The position numbers and the translations under genes are program-made. Of a DNA stretch of 64,000 nt, positions 1 through 11,912 are shown one piece after another (within the stretch, counting starts at the first letter, position 1; each line of letters opens with the position of its first letter). The notes under the pieces are model-generated. The model saw nothing but the letters and a program-made list of their open reading frames with translations, ran no database searches and was not told the origin of the DNA. Source of the DNA: Prosopocoilus inquinatus (Eukaryota > Arthropoda > Insecta > Coleoptera > Lucanidae); the NCBI GenBank assembly GCA_036172665.1, contig CM069876.1, positions 37,045,001-37,109,000 of the forward strand, in the 5' to 3' direction.

Positions 1-780
1 AAACAATGCCTCGATCGACTTCATTTGGCTTTTGGAGATGAAGCACCATCAAAGTGCTGTGTTTATAATTGGTTTGCAGAATTCAAGTATGGACGTACCT
101 CTCTCAGTGACGAATTTCGTGAAGGTCATCCATCAACATCTGTTGTTGCCACTACTGTGCGTAAAATGCTTGAGCAAGATCGACATGTGACATACCGTGA
201 GATTCAAGCATCCTTACGCATTAACATGAAAGCAATACACCAGATTTTGCATGATCATTTGAACGTACGAAAGCTTTGCAATCGTTGGATCCCACACAAT
301 TTAACAGAAGCGCAAACGCAGGGTCGTGTCAAATGGTGCGAAGAAATGCTCAAGAAATTCAATGGAGGTCGTTCAAATTTAGTTTATAACATCGTTATTG
401 GTGACGAAACGTGGATCTATTCGTACTAGCCAGAAAGTAAACAACAATCTACCGTTTGGGTATTTCAAAATGAACCAAAACCAACAAAAGTTAATCGTTC
501 ACGCAGTGCTGCGAAGCAAATGATTGTTGTTTCTTTGGTTTAACTGGACATGTAGCAACCGTGGCTTTAGAGGATCGAAAAGTAAACAAGAATGCTGATT
601 AGTATACTACAATTTGTTTGCCGGAAGTCATCGATCAAATTAGAAGAAACAATCGCAATCGACGAATTATTCTCCATCATGACATTCATACCGTTTCCAG
701 AAACTTTTCCAGCAGCCCACGTACTAGAAGTATGGACGTAGAATGGGTTGCCTGCTTCCAATTCTTAAGGCGTTACGATT
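1..780 (+). pseudogene. mariner transposase, broken copy cut by the window edge
   Basis: The frame is open from base 4 and reads like the helix-turn-helix and first catalytic part of a mariner transposase, with FGDEAPSK, a WF-EF segment and the IGDETWIY block that carries the first catalytic Asp. An in-frame TAG follows at 427-429. The homology continues (QQSTVWVFQ, RSRSAAKQM), changes frame near 525, meets another stop near 598, and resumes with YTTICLPEV and an LHHD block that fits the second catalytic Asp. The third acidic residue is not recognisable. The element starts to the left of the window. The irritans/mellifera side of the family is my impression only. It cannot make an active enzyme as it stands. 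Confidence 0.9.
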
Positions 781-2320
781 TAAAATGAGTACGGGGCCCT
801 ATCTTATGTGTATCAAAAGGTATAAATTTCAATTCTGTTAACTTTTGTTGTAGTAACAACCAATTACAAAGGTGTATTTTAAATTTTAAAGCACCTCTAA
901 ATTTTAACAGCCTGTTACTAAATTACATAATTTCCCCCAGATCAAAGTTTTTACGTAACTTCGTAAAGCCAGACGGACATTCACACTGAGTACACTTGAA
1001 AGTTTTTCGAACTGCATTACTAACTGTATCACGTAAATTTCAAAACCTAAAACAACTTTGAGAAATATGAGAAAAATTTCGCCTATTCACTGCGCCTCAT
1101 TTAAATTATAAATTGCTCAAGAACACGCGAATTCCTCCCAGGCAAACTGAAGCGTATCCGACGAGCCGAGGGCATAAACAGCCGGAAACGAAGAGCTTCC
1201 GGCGTAAACTTTCAATCATCCGAGTGGAACTCTCAAAAAAAAAGACTCGAGCGTATTTATTTTGCCCTTCTCCGTCTGCAAATTGCCACCGAAGTTTTCA
1301 TTAACACGCCCCTGTTTCCTCTTGCCAGACGATTCATTTAGTTCGGGATCAAATTAATGCGTTCCTTAACTTTCCGGATTGATGTTGATGGAACTGATGT
1401 ACAACGCTCATCGGAGTTTAGAAGAGTTAATTTATGTTATCGAGATTTACTACTTCGTCAGAGTTCTTCTTAAATTCTTTCCGGACGTTACACGAATACC
1501 AAGAGACACTCTAAAATCGATCCATAAAATATCGTCCCTCGTTCTCATAAAGCAATCTCCGCACAAGTATATAGGTACAACCCTAGGGGTCGTCGAACTC
1601 GTCGAAAGTTCGAGAACTTCGTCTTATTAAACGGGTAGCTATAACACACCCGTGATAGTCTAATTAAGTAAGTGCTTTGCAATGCATTATGAACATGACC
1701 TGGCTGTATGCACAGTTCGTCTCATTTAATTACTAATCGATCTGGTATATCGTCGGTCGGAAAATACAAAACCCACATTTGGTTAAGTTAAGGAAGAGCA
1801 AATACATTCCAAACTTATATTAAGGCAAAGTTCTCAAACAGGAATTTTGAGAGTCAAGAAATTCGATAAGCTTTTAAAATTTACAGTTTTTGACACGTGC
1901 AAACTTTACTCTAGATTGGGTTGGGTTAATCTAGGTTCAATAATGATGTTGATGCCTGTTCAAAGTCCGAATAAAGGAGAATTCACCCTTAAGATCACAT
2001 CCTATGAGCGGACTTCCGCTTGCTCAATTTCTCTAATGAGAAAACCACTTTGCTCCACGTGGTTTTTCTTGATGACCCAACTCTTGCTTTCTCCAACCAC
2101 GATACTATTAGATATTGAAGGGTAAAGCTTTTCAATTCAACTCTATTCTGCTCTATATTTTCTCTTTCCAACTGTGGAGTTGTATGTACTATTGTAGTGA
2201 TAGGAAAATACAGCGCATGAAATTATATTTGAAGAATTGTTTGTAAATCAAATAAATAATGCAGATATTTGCAAGCGCTGAAATTTTAGTGCCGTGCACA
2301 AAAAGAGCCTTGATCTTAAC
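781..2320. other. no gene seen
   Basis: Mostly unique AT-rich DNA. Short ORFs of 60-92 codons (for example 1379-1630 and 1847-2125) have no recognisable motif, splice context or composition shift. I see no convincing exon. Confidence 0.5.
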
Positions 2321-2329
2321 GAATTAGAT

Positions 2330-2553
2330 TAAGATAAGACGTTTTCGCCCTCTCAAAAGAAACACGGCATAACGCAAATAAATACTTAAATGCACATTGC
2401 AGCAGTACAGCTGTTAGTGATAGAACCACCAAATAAAGACCTCCCTTACTGTAAGTGCCAAAATCCTGTCAATTCATTTATTATTTATAATAAATATATT
2501 CTATTTGCATTTTAACTCTGACTATGTTCCTAAATTCAAAATTACCGTAACAC
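2330..2553 (+). mobile_element. solo LTR-like remnant
   Basis: This matches 25806-25990 on the opposite strand and parts of 22500-22622 and 20400-20495. The shared order is an ATAAATAC TATA-like motif, a GTGATA block, an AATAAA-type poly(A) signal, TGTAAGTGCC, a TCTGACT block and the terminal TTACCGTAACA. A TATA box, a poly(A) signal and a TAACA end are the plan of an LTR (Gypsy or BEL-like). I cannot fix the 5' end and see no internal retroviral-type genes, so a solo LTR or LTR fragment is the best reading. Confidence 0.5.
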
Positions 2554-2568
2554 TAAGACGACGTCAAA

Positions 2569-4320
2569 CATGGGCGTAGCCAAGGTGGGGCAAATGGGGC
2601 AGTTTCAAATTCAAATTCAAATTTATTACTCTGTGTTCCTATAATTTGTAATACACTTGTCATAATAAAACATTAACGTTTAAACACATTCAAAATTTTA
2701 AAGTTTAAACACATTCAAAATTAGAACACATTAAAAACAATTTAAAGCAACTTAAAACCCCACTCCTAGCTCACGGAGCTGTAAGATTTTCTCTCTGTAA
2801 ATACTTTGGCAAATAAAAAAAAAAATGGGTTGTTGACTAGAAGACAAAAAAAGCCGAAATAAATGGATGCAATCGAAAAACGTGAGAAAAATGAGGTGAT
2901 GGTGGAAAAGAGACGGAAAGGAAAGTGCAAAAGGTAAAGAAAAGAAAGACGAGAAAAGACAAAACAAGATAAGAAGAATTCAAAAGAAGAAAGACAAGAA
3001 ACGGATGTAATTGTTTTAAAAATGCAGAAGAAGAAAGAACAAAGCCAATGAGGGAAGATATGAACGAAAGAAAATATTTGATACAACAGCAAAGACAATG
3101 GAAAAGCTCTTGTAATAATAGTTCTGAAAACAATTGTTAAACGTGTAAGAGGTTTAAACAAAATATAAGTGATGCTACAATGGCATCTTCTGCAAGAAAC
3201 GAAATTCTAAAAATTCTATCGTCTGTATTCAAATTGACTATCTCTTTCCTAGCATTACACAAGTTATTAGTTCAGTTGGCCTTCTTTTTAATTAATTTTT
3301 AACGTTTTTTATTTCAATTTTCTGGTGTCTAAGTTTTTCCTTTCTTTAACATTTTTTATATTTATTTCTTGTCTCGATTTTTAATAATTTCTTATATTTT
3401 AATTTTTTTATAAAAAAAAACTCTTCGGCTGGGTTCTATTCAGTTGAGAGTTGGGATGCCATCAGAACCTTTTTCTACATTTTATTTTTCGGATCATATT
3501 GCAACAAAATTTTTAAGTTTAACATTTCATATTTCAATCTTTAACAGTTTTTTTTTGAGTTTCCTTAAAATTTTTAATGTATTTGTTTCGATTTTTGATA
3601 ATATCTTACTTTTTTGTCTGTTGTAAAATTCCCTTCTTGGGTTGGATTCACTTAGGTTCAGTTGAGTTGGATTGACTTGAAACGCTTTTAATGTTTCACA
3701 TTTTGTGTTTAAAAGAAGTTGGGTTAATTTGGGTTTAGTTTACTAGGATTGGGGTTGCTTCGCTCCAGTTTAATCGAGTTGGGTTCGCTTAATTTCCGTT
3801 TAGTTCGGTTGAAGTTGTAGAATTTTTAAAGATATTAGGAGATATTCTGAATTATGATTGGTTGTTGCCATAGCAACCGAGCTTTAAATTTAACGTACTC
3901 TATACGTAATAGCCTCTAATGTGTTTAAAGTTTTATGATTTTAATGTTTTATTAATTTTTTTAATTTCTAATTTTAAGATTTCTTGTTTCAATCTCCTAC
4001 AGTTTAATATTCGATTTTTTATCATTTCTTACGTTTTTTTTTTATCTATTGTAAAATTGGGTTGGCTTGACTTCAGAGATTGAGGTTAGTCTGAGTTGAC
4101 CCTAAATTCCTTTTTAATTTTAAAATAATGATGAGATGAGATGAGAATACGGCCCATTGTGTTTAAATTCTTAAAGAGCTTTTACTTTCTTCATTTTAAA
4201 AATATCTTCCATAGATTCTTTTTTCGAATTTTCTTAAAATCCTGAATAGTTATCTTTTTATTTCGATAAGGTTTGATCTTATTTTGCCCTCCCCTAAACA
4301 AGATCTTGGCTACGTCCATG
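2569..4320. mobile_element. 1.75 kb element with terminal inverted repeats, non-autonomous
   Basis: The left end reads CATGGGCGTAGCCAAG and the right end is its reverse complement with one mismatch (CATGGACGTAGCCAAG). In both ends a G/C-rich stretch follows (GGGGCAAATGGGGC versus its inverted counterpart). The interior is AT-rich, with strand-asymmetric T-rich blocks and loose GTTGGGTT-type repeats, and has no transposase. Long T-rich ORFs at 2766-3161 (-) are low-complexity artefacts. I could not identify the superfamily; no clear target duplication is visible. Confidence 0.6.
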
Positions 4321-5200
4321 ACAGCAAGGCCTACGGAAAGGCACGATGACGAGGGTTGAAAGGGTTTCCGATGGGTGCCTCGTCTGTTAAGCAGCACCTT
4401 GTAGGTTGCTCAGGAGTAAGGACCTGATGCAAAAATGATACCCTCTAGAGGTGACAGAGGTCTTGCCACCTTCTATAGTCTTTCTTCACTGTTCTACTCT
4501 GTATTTTGTCTTCCCTGCTGCATAATTGAAGGTCTGGGAATACGGCAAGGTCTGGGAATGGCATCATGACTTAATAGGATAAAGATGGAAATTTACACCA
4601 CTAGACTAAAACTAGAGGAGAACAAAGGGGAACATTAAAGTAACACCAGGGAGGAAAATACCTGTGGAAGTCCCTCTTGGATAAAATGAAGAGGAACCTT
4701 AAGGATGGTCCAGGCGATTAGGTAAGTGAGGATATCAAAGAAGGGAAGTTGCTGATTGCCATGACCAAAGATCACAAGATTATTCAACATACCAAAAACT
4801 ACGAATATTAATAGGACGAAGTGGAGGTAACTGGACAAAATCGCAAAAGCAGTTCTGAAAAGAAAGGACGAGTCGAAACGATATAACCCTCACTAGAGAC
4901 ATCACAGATAGATCCGACCGTCGGTGAAGCAATGCCAAAAGGCATTACCACAGAGGAATAGAGTCGCTTGAACCTAGTGTTCAGATAAATCTGAAACGCT
5001 GAGTCGCTTTGGATTTCTGAAAGACTCTGTAAAAAAAGACACCAAATTGGATGGTTTGGATTGCTGATTGACGAAAAGAATTCCTGACTGAAAAGAAACT
5101 TCTTGATTGGAAGATTTTGGTTCCTGATCGACGAGTTTTTGGCCCTAATTTTTCATGCAAAAGCTTTAACTGATACGTACTTAGAATGCTTCCGTATGTA
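4321..5200. other. no gene seen; short internal repeats
   Basis: No exon recognised. There is a doubled AAGGTCTGGGAATACGGC-like block near 4530-4560. A set of ~24 bp degenerate repeats (CCTGATTGACGA, CCTGACTGA, CCTGATCGACGA) lies at about 5060-5140. Confidence 0.5.
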
Positions 5201-6213
5201 TATATAGGGTTTTCCAAAATTCAGTTCTCAAATTCTGTGAGTGAGTAAAGGACGTCAATATAATTAAATTATTAAATATTTAAAATCTTAAAATTAAAAT
5301 TATTAAAATTTTAAAATTATAAAAATTATGAAATCTAAATAATAATAAACTATTCATATAAGCCTCCACTAAGCAAGATTTCATAACCCTCGACTCCTAA
5401 AAGATCTCCGGATGTTCATCGACCCCCAACCGATCCCTAAAGTTTCGTTGACCCCTTGCAAGTCTTCATCGGCCCCATTGGAAACCTTCGATGTAAAGCA
5501 ATAAAGAAAGGAATTTATTATTCACAAAAAGAAACAAGCAAAGAAATAAAAGTTCTCTGAAGAAAAAATGGGAAAAGAGTACGGAAGAAACTTAATAAAA
5601 AATTGGAGGATGGAAATTTTAAAATTAGGAATATTGTAAAATGAAGGAGGAATACAAACAGTTATCGCGTTTTAAGACATTCCTCGATTTATGCTTACCC
5701 TCTATAATAACATTATTGCGTTACTTCGAAGCAATTTAAAAGATTAAATTACGTCGCCAATTAGGTCGGAATTAATATTCTCGACTTCAGTTGACTTCAT
5801 AAATAATTAACTTATTAAATTATCAGTCTTGGTGCTCCCAGAAAATTTATTAAAATAAAGGCCGGTGTTAAAACCAACGCATGCAGCGATTAAAGTCAAC
5901 TCAATGAAGCTCTAAAATAAAATATCTATAAAAATATCTATTATAAAATTCGTTACGTAATATTAAATCAAGTTGATTATAATTTTCCAAACCCACGTGA
6001 AATTAATCCACCTAATTAATCAATCGTCAAATAACACTATACTCAGTAATCTGGAAAGTAAGATTTTCTGACTTGGCCAGGCTACAGAAAAACCATGGCT
6101 TTACAACATAGTTGTCCATTTCCACTTTCACGCAGGCCAAGTGTAAAAAAAATATCGAGGCAAGAAGTTATAATAAGGACAAGTGAAATACAGAAAAAAT
6201 AGTTATTCGAAAC

Positions 6214-6451
6214 ATGAAGGGTGTGCTGTCAACTTGTTATCTCATAATACTAAGCTTCACAGCTCTAGTTCATAGTGTTAGAATCCTGCGAGAAAGATTT
6301 CGATGGCGAATTCTGGATTTCGCATATCCTTCCTCGGAGGAACGAAGCGAGGCCATGGCCACAGGGCGATTTGTACCAGAGAATAATTTACCAGTGGGCT
6401 TTGAAATTTGGAGGGACATGCTGTTCATAACCGTTCCAAGATGGAGATCAG
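6214..6451 (+). CDS. yellow/MRJP-family protein, first coding exon
   Basis: The ATG is followed by a hydrophobic signal peptide (about residues 1-21). The N-terminal signature of secreted insect yellow proteins comes next: FRWRILDFAYPS, then GRFVPENNLPVGFEIW, then FITVPRWRSG. The exon ends in phase 1 at TCAG, directly before GTAATT, a normal donor, at the place where yellow genes often switch to an exon starting with an IPATL-like segment. The 79 complete codons have no stop or frameshift. Family members act in cuticle pigmentation and melanin chemistry or have other secreted roles; which paralogue this is cannot be told. No downstream exon was recognised in the window. The exon lies between two inverted repeats, so it may be a captured fragment rather than a live gene. 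Confidence 0.75.
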
Positions 6452-6550
6452 GTAATTAAATTTCTTCCCATCATAAATTCTTCCGAGTTGGAGTTCCTTC
6501 CTCTATCGGCGATTAGCAAATTTTTCTGGCCCAGTAAGAAGATCTGTGTC

Positions 6551-6784
6551 CTAGAATACCATCTTATTGAGATGCGGCACAACAACCGATGATTTTATAA
6601 AGATTGTTCGAAGTTGAGACCTCTTTTTGCAATGCAAGCTCTGCAATGACGCGTCATTGATTGACACGGTGAAATATTCCAGGCTATTCACCTGCAGAAT
6701 CAGTTGATGCATGTATCCGGCCAATAAGTTCTTTCTGGTTTCACTTGGCGTTTCATACACCAGATTCCGTAAGTAACCCCACAA
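6551..6784 (-). pseudogene. DDE transposase C-terminal remnant
   Basis: The minus-strand translation begins WGYLRNLVYETPSETRKNLL and continues with a segment spaced like the F-x-x-V-x-x-S/M ... C end of insect mariner/Tc1-type transposases. Those proteins usually show a (L)WGYLK-x-x-VY-x-T block shortly after the third catalytic acid. Everything N-terminal, including the catalytic residues, is absent, because the inverted repeat starts about 30 bp upstream. It is therefore an internally deleted relic. Confidence 0.55.
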
Positions 6785-6874
6785 AATCTAACAAACAACA
6801 AAACAAAATTTATTTATTTTGACGTCCTTTACTCACCCACAAAATTTGCGTACTGAATTTTGGAACGCCCTATA

Positions 6875-8640
6875 TTTTTTTGATAAACTGATTGAAATAA
6901 TGCTTCCGGTAGTTTGTAAACTTAATTTCTCCAATTTCCGTTTTCATATCTACAAACGCCATCAAAAAATGAAAACAATTACCGGAGGCCTCACATCCGG
7001 ATCATTCGGAAGATAGTTCTGAGCCGTTTCATGCCCAGATTGGGAAACGGAGGGGGCGCGTTATCAAGTGCAGTTCGCCCCCGGGCCGGCACATGGAACT
7101 GTTTGCGCGATCTAAAACTGTAATTTACATTGCAGTAACTCGGAACAAACAAGCCAAAATAAATTCAAACACGCGCGCCGCCCCTATCACAACATTTCAG
7201 CATGCATAACGAGCTTGACTGCAAGTTTGTGGGCTCGCGCAAACACCAAGGCGCAATAATTGCTTTCCCCGCCTGTTTCCCTTACAGTTTCCTCATTGCC
7301 GCATCAACGTAAACCTGGATTTTCCGGGGGAATTCCCGGTTTTGTGCTATGCAACTCGAGCTCGACTCATACGGCGAATCTCTAAATACTAAATACCTCC
7401 GAAAGCTGCTTTTCCTGCTGGGAAGATCGAGTATTTGGGGATTGTCACCGTTGGTTTTCCTCGATCACGTGACTAATGATAATCAAAGAAGTTTCGCGAA
7501 GTGAACGACAAAAGCCAATAATGCGGTCCACAAGTAGCCAATTCTCCAAATTTCCAAAACAGGAGAACCAGCTTTACACTTTGATTTATTGTTTTAGAAG
7601 AGGAGGTTTGCAATTAAAGAAGACGATTACATTAAAAACAAACTTAAAATACTTTGAAATATGGAGATGCCGAAAACTATAACATGATGGCAACAAAAAA
7701 AATAATTCAAATCAAAATGGAATTTCTTTTAGATCTGATTTCCTTTTCCATTTTCTTAATTTTTATTCTATTTCTTGTACTTCCAGAACAAAATTAAGTA
7801 ACGCTATTTATTCCCCTATGGTTATGACAGGCCTTACTGACACCTTCTTTAAATTTGGATAATATTAATCCCAACATTTTGTTTTTTTTTTCGTTTATGA
7901 CCAGATTTAATCAAGCAGCTCCTTCAGGAGTGCTAGTTTCCTTTCGACCAAGTTACTTTATCATTTCCCTATCGCTGTTCTATTTTCTTCTCTATCGCCA
8001 CCATTTCTTTTAATTTATCAAAATCTACATCTTCTTATTTTGGGCATTTTGTTTTCGGTTGTATCTTCTTCAATTGGTATTGATAATCGCTTGCAATTCT
8101 TAAAGTGTTCCTTTCATCTCTTCATAACTTCTTCTTCTTACCTTAATTTTATCTCTTCTCACTTTTTGATTTATTTCGTTGCATTATCCTTTTCTTTTCA
8201 TTTAGGTAGGTATGATTTCTGGTCTTTCTCCAAAATGTGGTCGTAAACCAAAGTATGATTCCCACCAAATCAAAGGTCAATCTGATAACTCAAAACAGAA
8301 ACAACCTTTGCGAGTGAGTAAGTCATCAAATCAGTCTAGGGGCAGAATGTTTGAAAATAATCAGGAAACGTTTTACACAAAAATAAAATAAAATAAAAAT
8401 TTATTCACAGCCAAAAGGGCATAGTATGAATAGCTAGGCAACCAATTATACGCCTCTGCGACTGTTTTATGAATAGGATGATACAGAACTTAAAACTGTG
8501 CAAGAATAAGCTAATTTTTGTAAAAAAATGGACTTCACTGTTTATGCACTGAAACCCTCGGTCCAAAAATACTTTCAGTTTTTGGGGAACTCGATAACAA
8601 ACAGAGATGAAGCGTTCTTAATCAGAGATGACAGTTGGGC
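6875..8640. other. no gene seen; GC-richer patch at 7020-7400
   Basis: No exon recognised. The 7020-7400 part is clearly richer in G+C and CpG than its surroundings (GGGGGCGCG, CGCGCGCCGCCCC) and could be a conserved non-coding or regulatory element. There is no direct proof. The rest is AT-rich. Confidence 0.4.
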
Positions 8641-8649
8641 AAATACAAT

Positions 8650-10600
8650 ACAATAAAAAAACAATCGAGTTCCTGTTATTAATTTTTGTTTTTTTTTTTT
8701 TTCATTTGCATTGGTCGCTTTCCCTTAAATACAATCTTTTTTTTTTTTTTATTTAATTCATTCTATATTTATATTCTACATTTGTTTAACTTCATTGATC
8801 TTCTCTTTATCATAATGGAAATCGAACACAAAAAGCAAATCTCGGAGAGTAAAAAAAATTAATTAATTAACAAAAACAGTTTCCTTTTGTAAGTTCTCTG
8901 ATTTTTTATTTTTTTATTTACATTTGCCGTTTTCTTCTATACCTAGGTCTTGTTTTTAATTTCATCAGTCCTTCGTCAATCGTATTTTGGTTTCCTTTTT
9001 GTTTAATTTCGTTGATCCTTTGTCGATAATGCAAGCGAAAAACAAAAAGTGAACAACTGAATGAAATGAAAGTTAATCGACGATACAAAACAAAAGACAA
9101 TCGCTATCATTTTATAAATTTTTTTATTTTCATTTAATTCCATCCATTCCAACGTTCGACATTTTTTTTTCTTATTTGCGTTTGTCGTTTCTTAAAATAA
9201 ATATTTTGTCTTTAATCGTCTTTTGTTAATTATTTTCAAATTCAATCTACTATTTACTTTTCGTTTTTCGTTTCTTTTGATTTTTATTATTTAACTTGAC
9301 CGATTTTCTTTTGTCTTTTTGTATTTATTTATTGTTTCTCGTTTTGTTGTTCCGTCACTTGTTTTCTTTTCTGTTGTTCGTCTTTTGTTTTAGTTTGCAT
9401 TCAATCTAATTTTACTAAAAGTATAGTATATTTTCATTTTTGTATTTATTGACTGGTTTTTCTTTTTTGTTTTCATTGATTACCTGTCGGCAATGCAAAC
9501 GAGAAACTAAGAGCGAACAACAAAGCGAAACAAAAAATAATCAATGCAATAAAACTAAACACGATCGGTGTCATTTTTTGAATTTTATTTCAATTCAATG
9601 TTTTTTATTTTCTTTGTCTGTCCCTTTTTGTTTTTCCTCATTTCCTTTTCCCGTGTTTTTAAAATATATGTATTTTGAATTTGTTTAATTTATTGATAGT
9701 CTTTTGTTTTATTTCGTTGTATATTTTTCGTTTCACTCTGTTGTTCACTTTTTGTTTTCCGCTTTTTAAACACTGCAATTGTCATTTGATCTCCTTTTCT
9801 TTTTCTTTTTTGATTATTTTGTAATTCATTCTACTATTCAGTTTTTGCTTTTCGTTTCTTTTGATTTTTATTTAACTTGACCGATTTTCTTTTGTCTTTT
9901 TGCATTTATTTATTGTTTCTCGATTTGTTGTTCCGTCACTTGTTTTCTTTTCTGTTGTTCGTCTTTTGTTTTCGTTAGCATTCAATCTAATTTTACTTAA
10001 ATTTTTCAACATTTTCATTTTTGTAATTATTGACTGGTTTTTCTTTTTTGTTTTCATTGATGACTTATCGGCAATGCAAACGAAAAACTAAGAGCGAACA
10101 GCAAAGCGAAACAAAAAATAATCAGCACAATGAAATTAAAGACGATCGGTGTCATTTTTTGAATTTTATTTCAATTTATCGATTGTTTCTTTGTCTGTCC
10201 CGTTTTGTTTTTCCTCATTTCCTCTTCCCGTTTTTTAAAATATAGTTGTATTTTTAATTTGTTCAATTTATTGATCATCTTTTGTTTTACTTCGTTGTAT
10301 ATTTTTCGTTTCATTCTGTTGTTCATTTTTTGTTTTCCGTTTCTTTTAATTTTTATTTAACCGATAAACCTCGTTTTGCTTTGTTTTGTTGTTCGTCTTT
10401 AGTTCTCGTTTGCATTTAATCTAATTTTACTATATTCGTTTTATTTTATTATTTATGCCATTTTCTGTTTCGTTGTTCTCATTTCTGCGTTTAAATTTTC
10501 TATTTTTATTTTCTATTTATTTTATATTTTTGTTTATTTATTGATCGTCTTTTGTTCGTTCATTTTATTGATTATTTAGCGTATACATTGTGTACATATA
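8650..10600 (+). repeat. T-rich low-complexity tract with a 580 bp tandem duplication
   Basis: The plus strand is strongly T-rich, built from variants of TTGTTTTCGTTTGCATT and TTGATCGTCTTTTGTTTT. Two long similar copies are offset by 580 bp: about 9240-9820 and 9820-10400, for example TGACTGGTTTTTC at 9449 and 10029. Each contains the same A-rich GCAATGCAAACGA...AGCGAACA island. ORFs here are compositional artefacts. A related A-rich version in opposite orientation appears at 49260-50050. Confidence 0.7.
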
Positions 10601-11400
10601 TTGCCTTCTCGTAAGAAATAAATTATAATTGAGCAGCATTTTCTCAAAACAACAAGAACAAAATTCTGTTGTTTTCTCCTCCTTCCGTTCTAGCTTTTTT
10701 TTATTAAATCATTTCCTATGATTTGCGTTTTAATCTCGTGTAGACTTCCTTTTATTTTTTATTCATGTATAATTTATTTTTTGTACCATACATAAGGGAT
10801 TGCACAATAAAAATGAGCTTGCAAAGCTTAACATGAAGCAACATGACATTTTTGATCATTCCAAATTTTGTCCATCCCCCGAGCGCAATTAAAATTCATT
10901 ATTCAAACAAACATTTACATCATACAAATTTAAAAAAAAAAAAACAACGTATTGTTTACACCCGCAAAACTAACATAATTTTAATTATCTTTTAAATGTT
11001 GCATGCACGTGTTCCGGGCGGAATTCAATTTGCTCCGTGCAGATTATCTGCGCAAATAATTCATATTATGTTAATTTAAAATTAAATTACACGTAAACAA
11101 TGAAATACTGCGCTGTGATGTAATTGATACCGTTTCGGAGGCCCTTTGCATTAATAAAACGTGCGCAATGTCGAACGGTTGTGTAAATGGAATACCATCA
11201 AGATTTTGCGAGCGAAATTTATCGACACGCACGGTATTAAAATCGTTTATTGGGCGTGTTATTTATTGTTTTATTATCGATTGGCTGATTATTTTAGAAG
11301 AGAAGAGAAAGGAAATTGTAGAATTTTCCACCCAAGGAAGAAAAAATGACTGAAACCTACCTTACACGACACGTTAAGCACTAAACCTTACCATTCAGTA
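10600..11400. other. no gene seen
   Basis: AT-rich DNA with no recognisable exon or repeat copy. Confidence 0.4.
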
Positions 11401-11479
11401 ATAAATACTTATAAACGTAAATGATATATAAATACTTATAAACGTAAATGATATATAAATACTTATAAACGTAAATGAT
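11401..11479 (+). repeat. 27 bp minisatellite, 2.9 copies
   Basis: Perfect head-to-tail copies of a 27 bp unit made of ATAAATACTTATAAACGTAA plus ATGATAT. No divergence is seen between copies, so it is young. Confidence 0.9.
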
Positions 11480-11604
11480 TCAGGACGCAGAGATGCAAAG
11501 TTTTTATAGAAAATTAAATGTTGCGATTAAATTATTCCTATATATTTTAACGCATTTAAAACACGAAGAGATAAGAAACGGGCGTGGATCATGCAGCGCT
11601 GGCC

Positions 11605-11912
11605 GCAATTTCTTGGAACTAAGATGTACGCAGGTCACGACTCCAACCGGTAACAATGAGTTTGAGCAGAAACTGCGATATTACCCCTAATTTAAGCACT
11701 CAATTAAAAATGTATTTTGCCTAGCATCATCCAACTTCCTCCCTTTTCGTAAGTCAGGGAGCTAGAAAGTGCTTAAGTAGTGCGGGAGCGTACAAGATAT
11801 TATCCTTAATTTAAACACTCAATTGAGGATGTTTTTTGCATAGCATCATCCAATATCATCTCTTTTTACAAGTTATAGAAGTGAAAAGTGCTTAAGTAAT
11901 GCGGGAGCGTAC
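11605..11912 (+). repeat. dispersed repeat, 3' part tandemly doubled
   Basis: The section TTGGAACTAAGATG...CGACTCCAACCGG...CGATATTACC resembles 24775-24930. Its last part (AATTTAAGCACTCAATTA ... AAGTGCTTAAGTAGTGCGGGAGCGTAC) occurs twice in tandem here, at about 11680-11790 and 11800-11912. Each copy has inverted sub-ends (TTTAAGCACT and AGTGCTTAAG). No coding capacity. Confidence 0.65.

Larger units (their letters stand above)
5206..6871. mobile_element. segment bounded by ~60 bp inverted repeats, encloses the yellow exon
   Basis: The left end begins TATAGGGTTTTCCAAAATTC and continues for about 60 bp, including GTGAGTAAAGGACGTCAA. The right end (about 6812-6871) is the reverse complement, with few mismatches by eye. 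Both ends abut TATA, which fits a TA-target mariner/Tc1-type element. A transposase C-terminal remnant sits just inside the right repeat, pointing inward. Bases 5337-5490 match a repeat at 48930-49150 in inverse orientation. The oddity is that an intact-looking yellow-family first exon lies inside. Either a transposon has captured gene sequence, or two separate insertions flank a native exon. Confidence 0.55.

Noticed and set aside
2766..3161. 131-codon minus-strand ORF rich in Phe, Ser and Leu
   Set aside because: Pure consequence of a T-rich strand inside a non-autonomous element; overlapping T-rich ORFs in other frames look the same.
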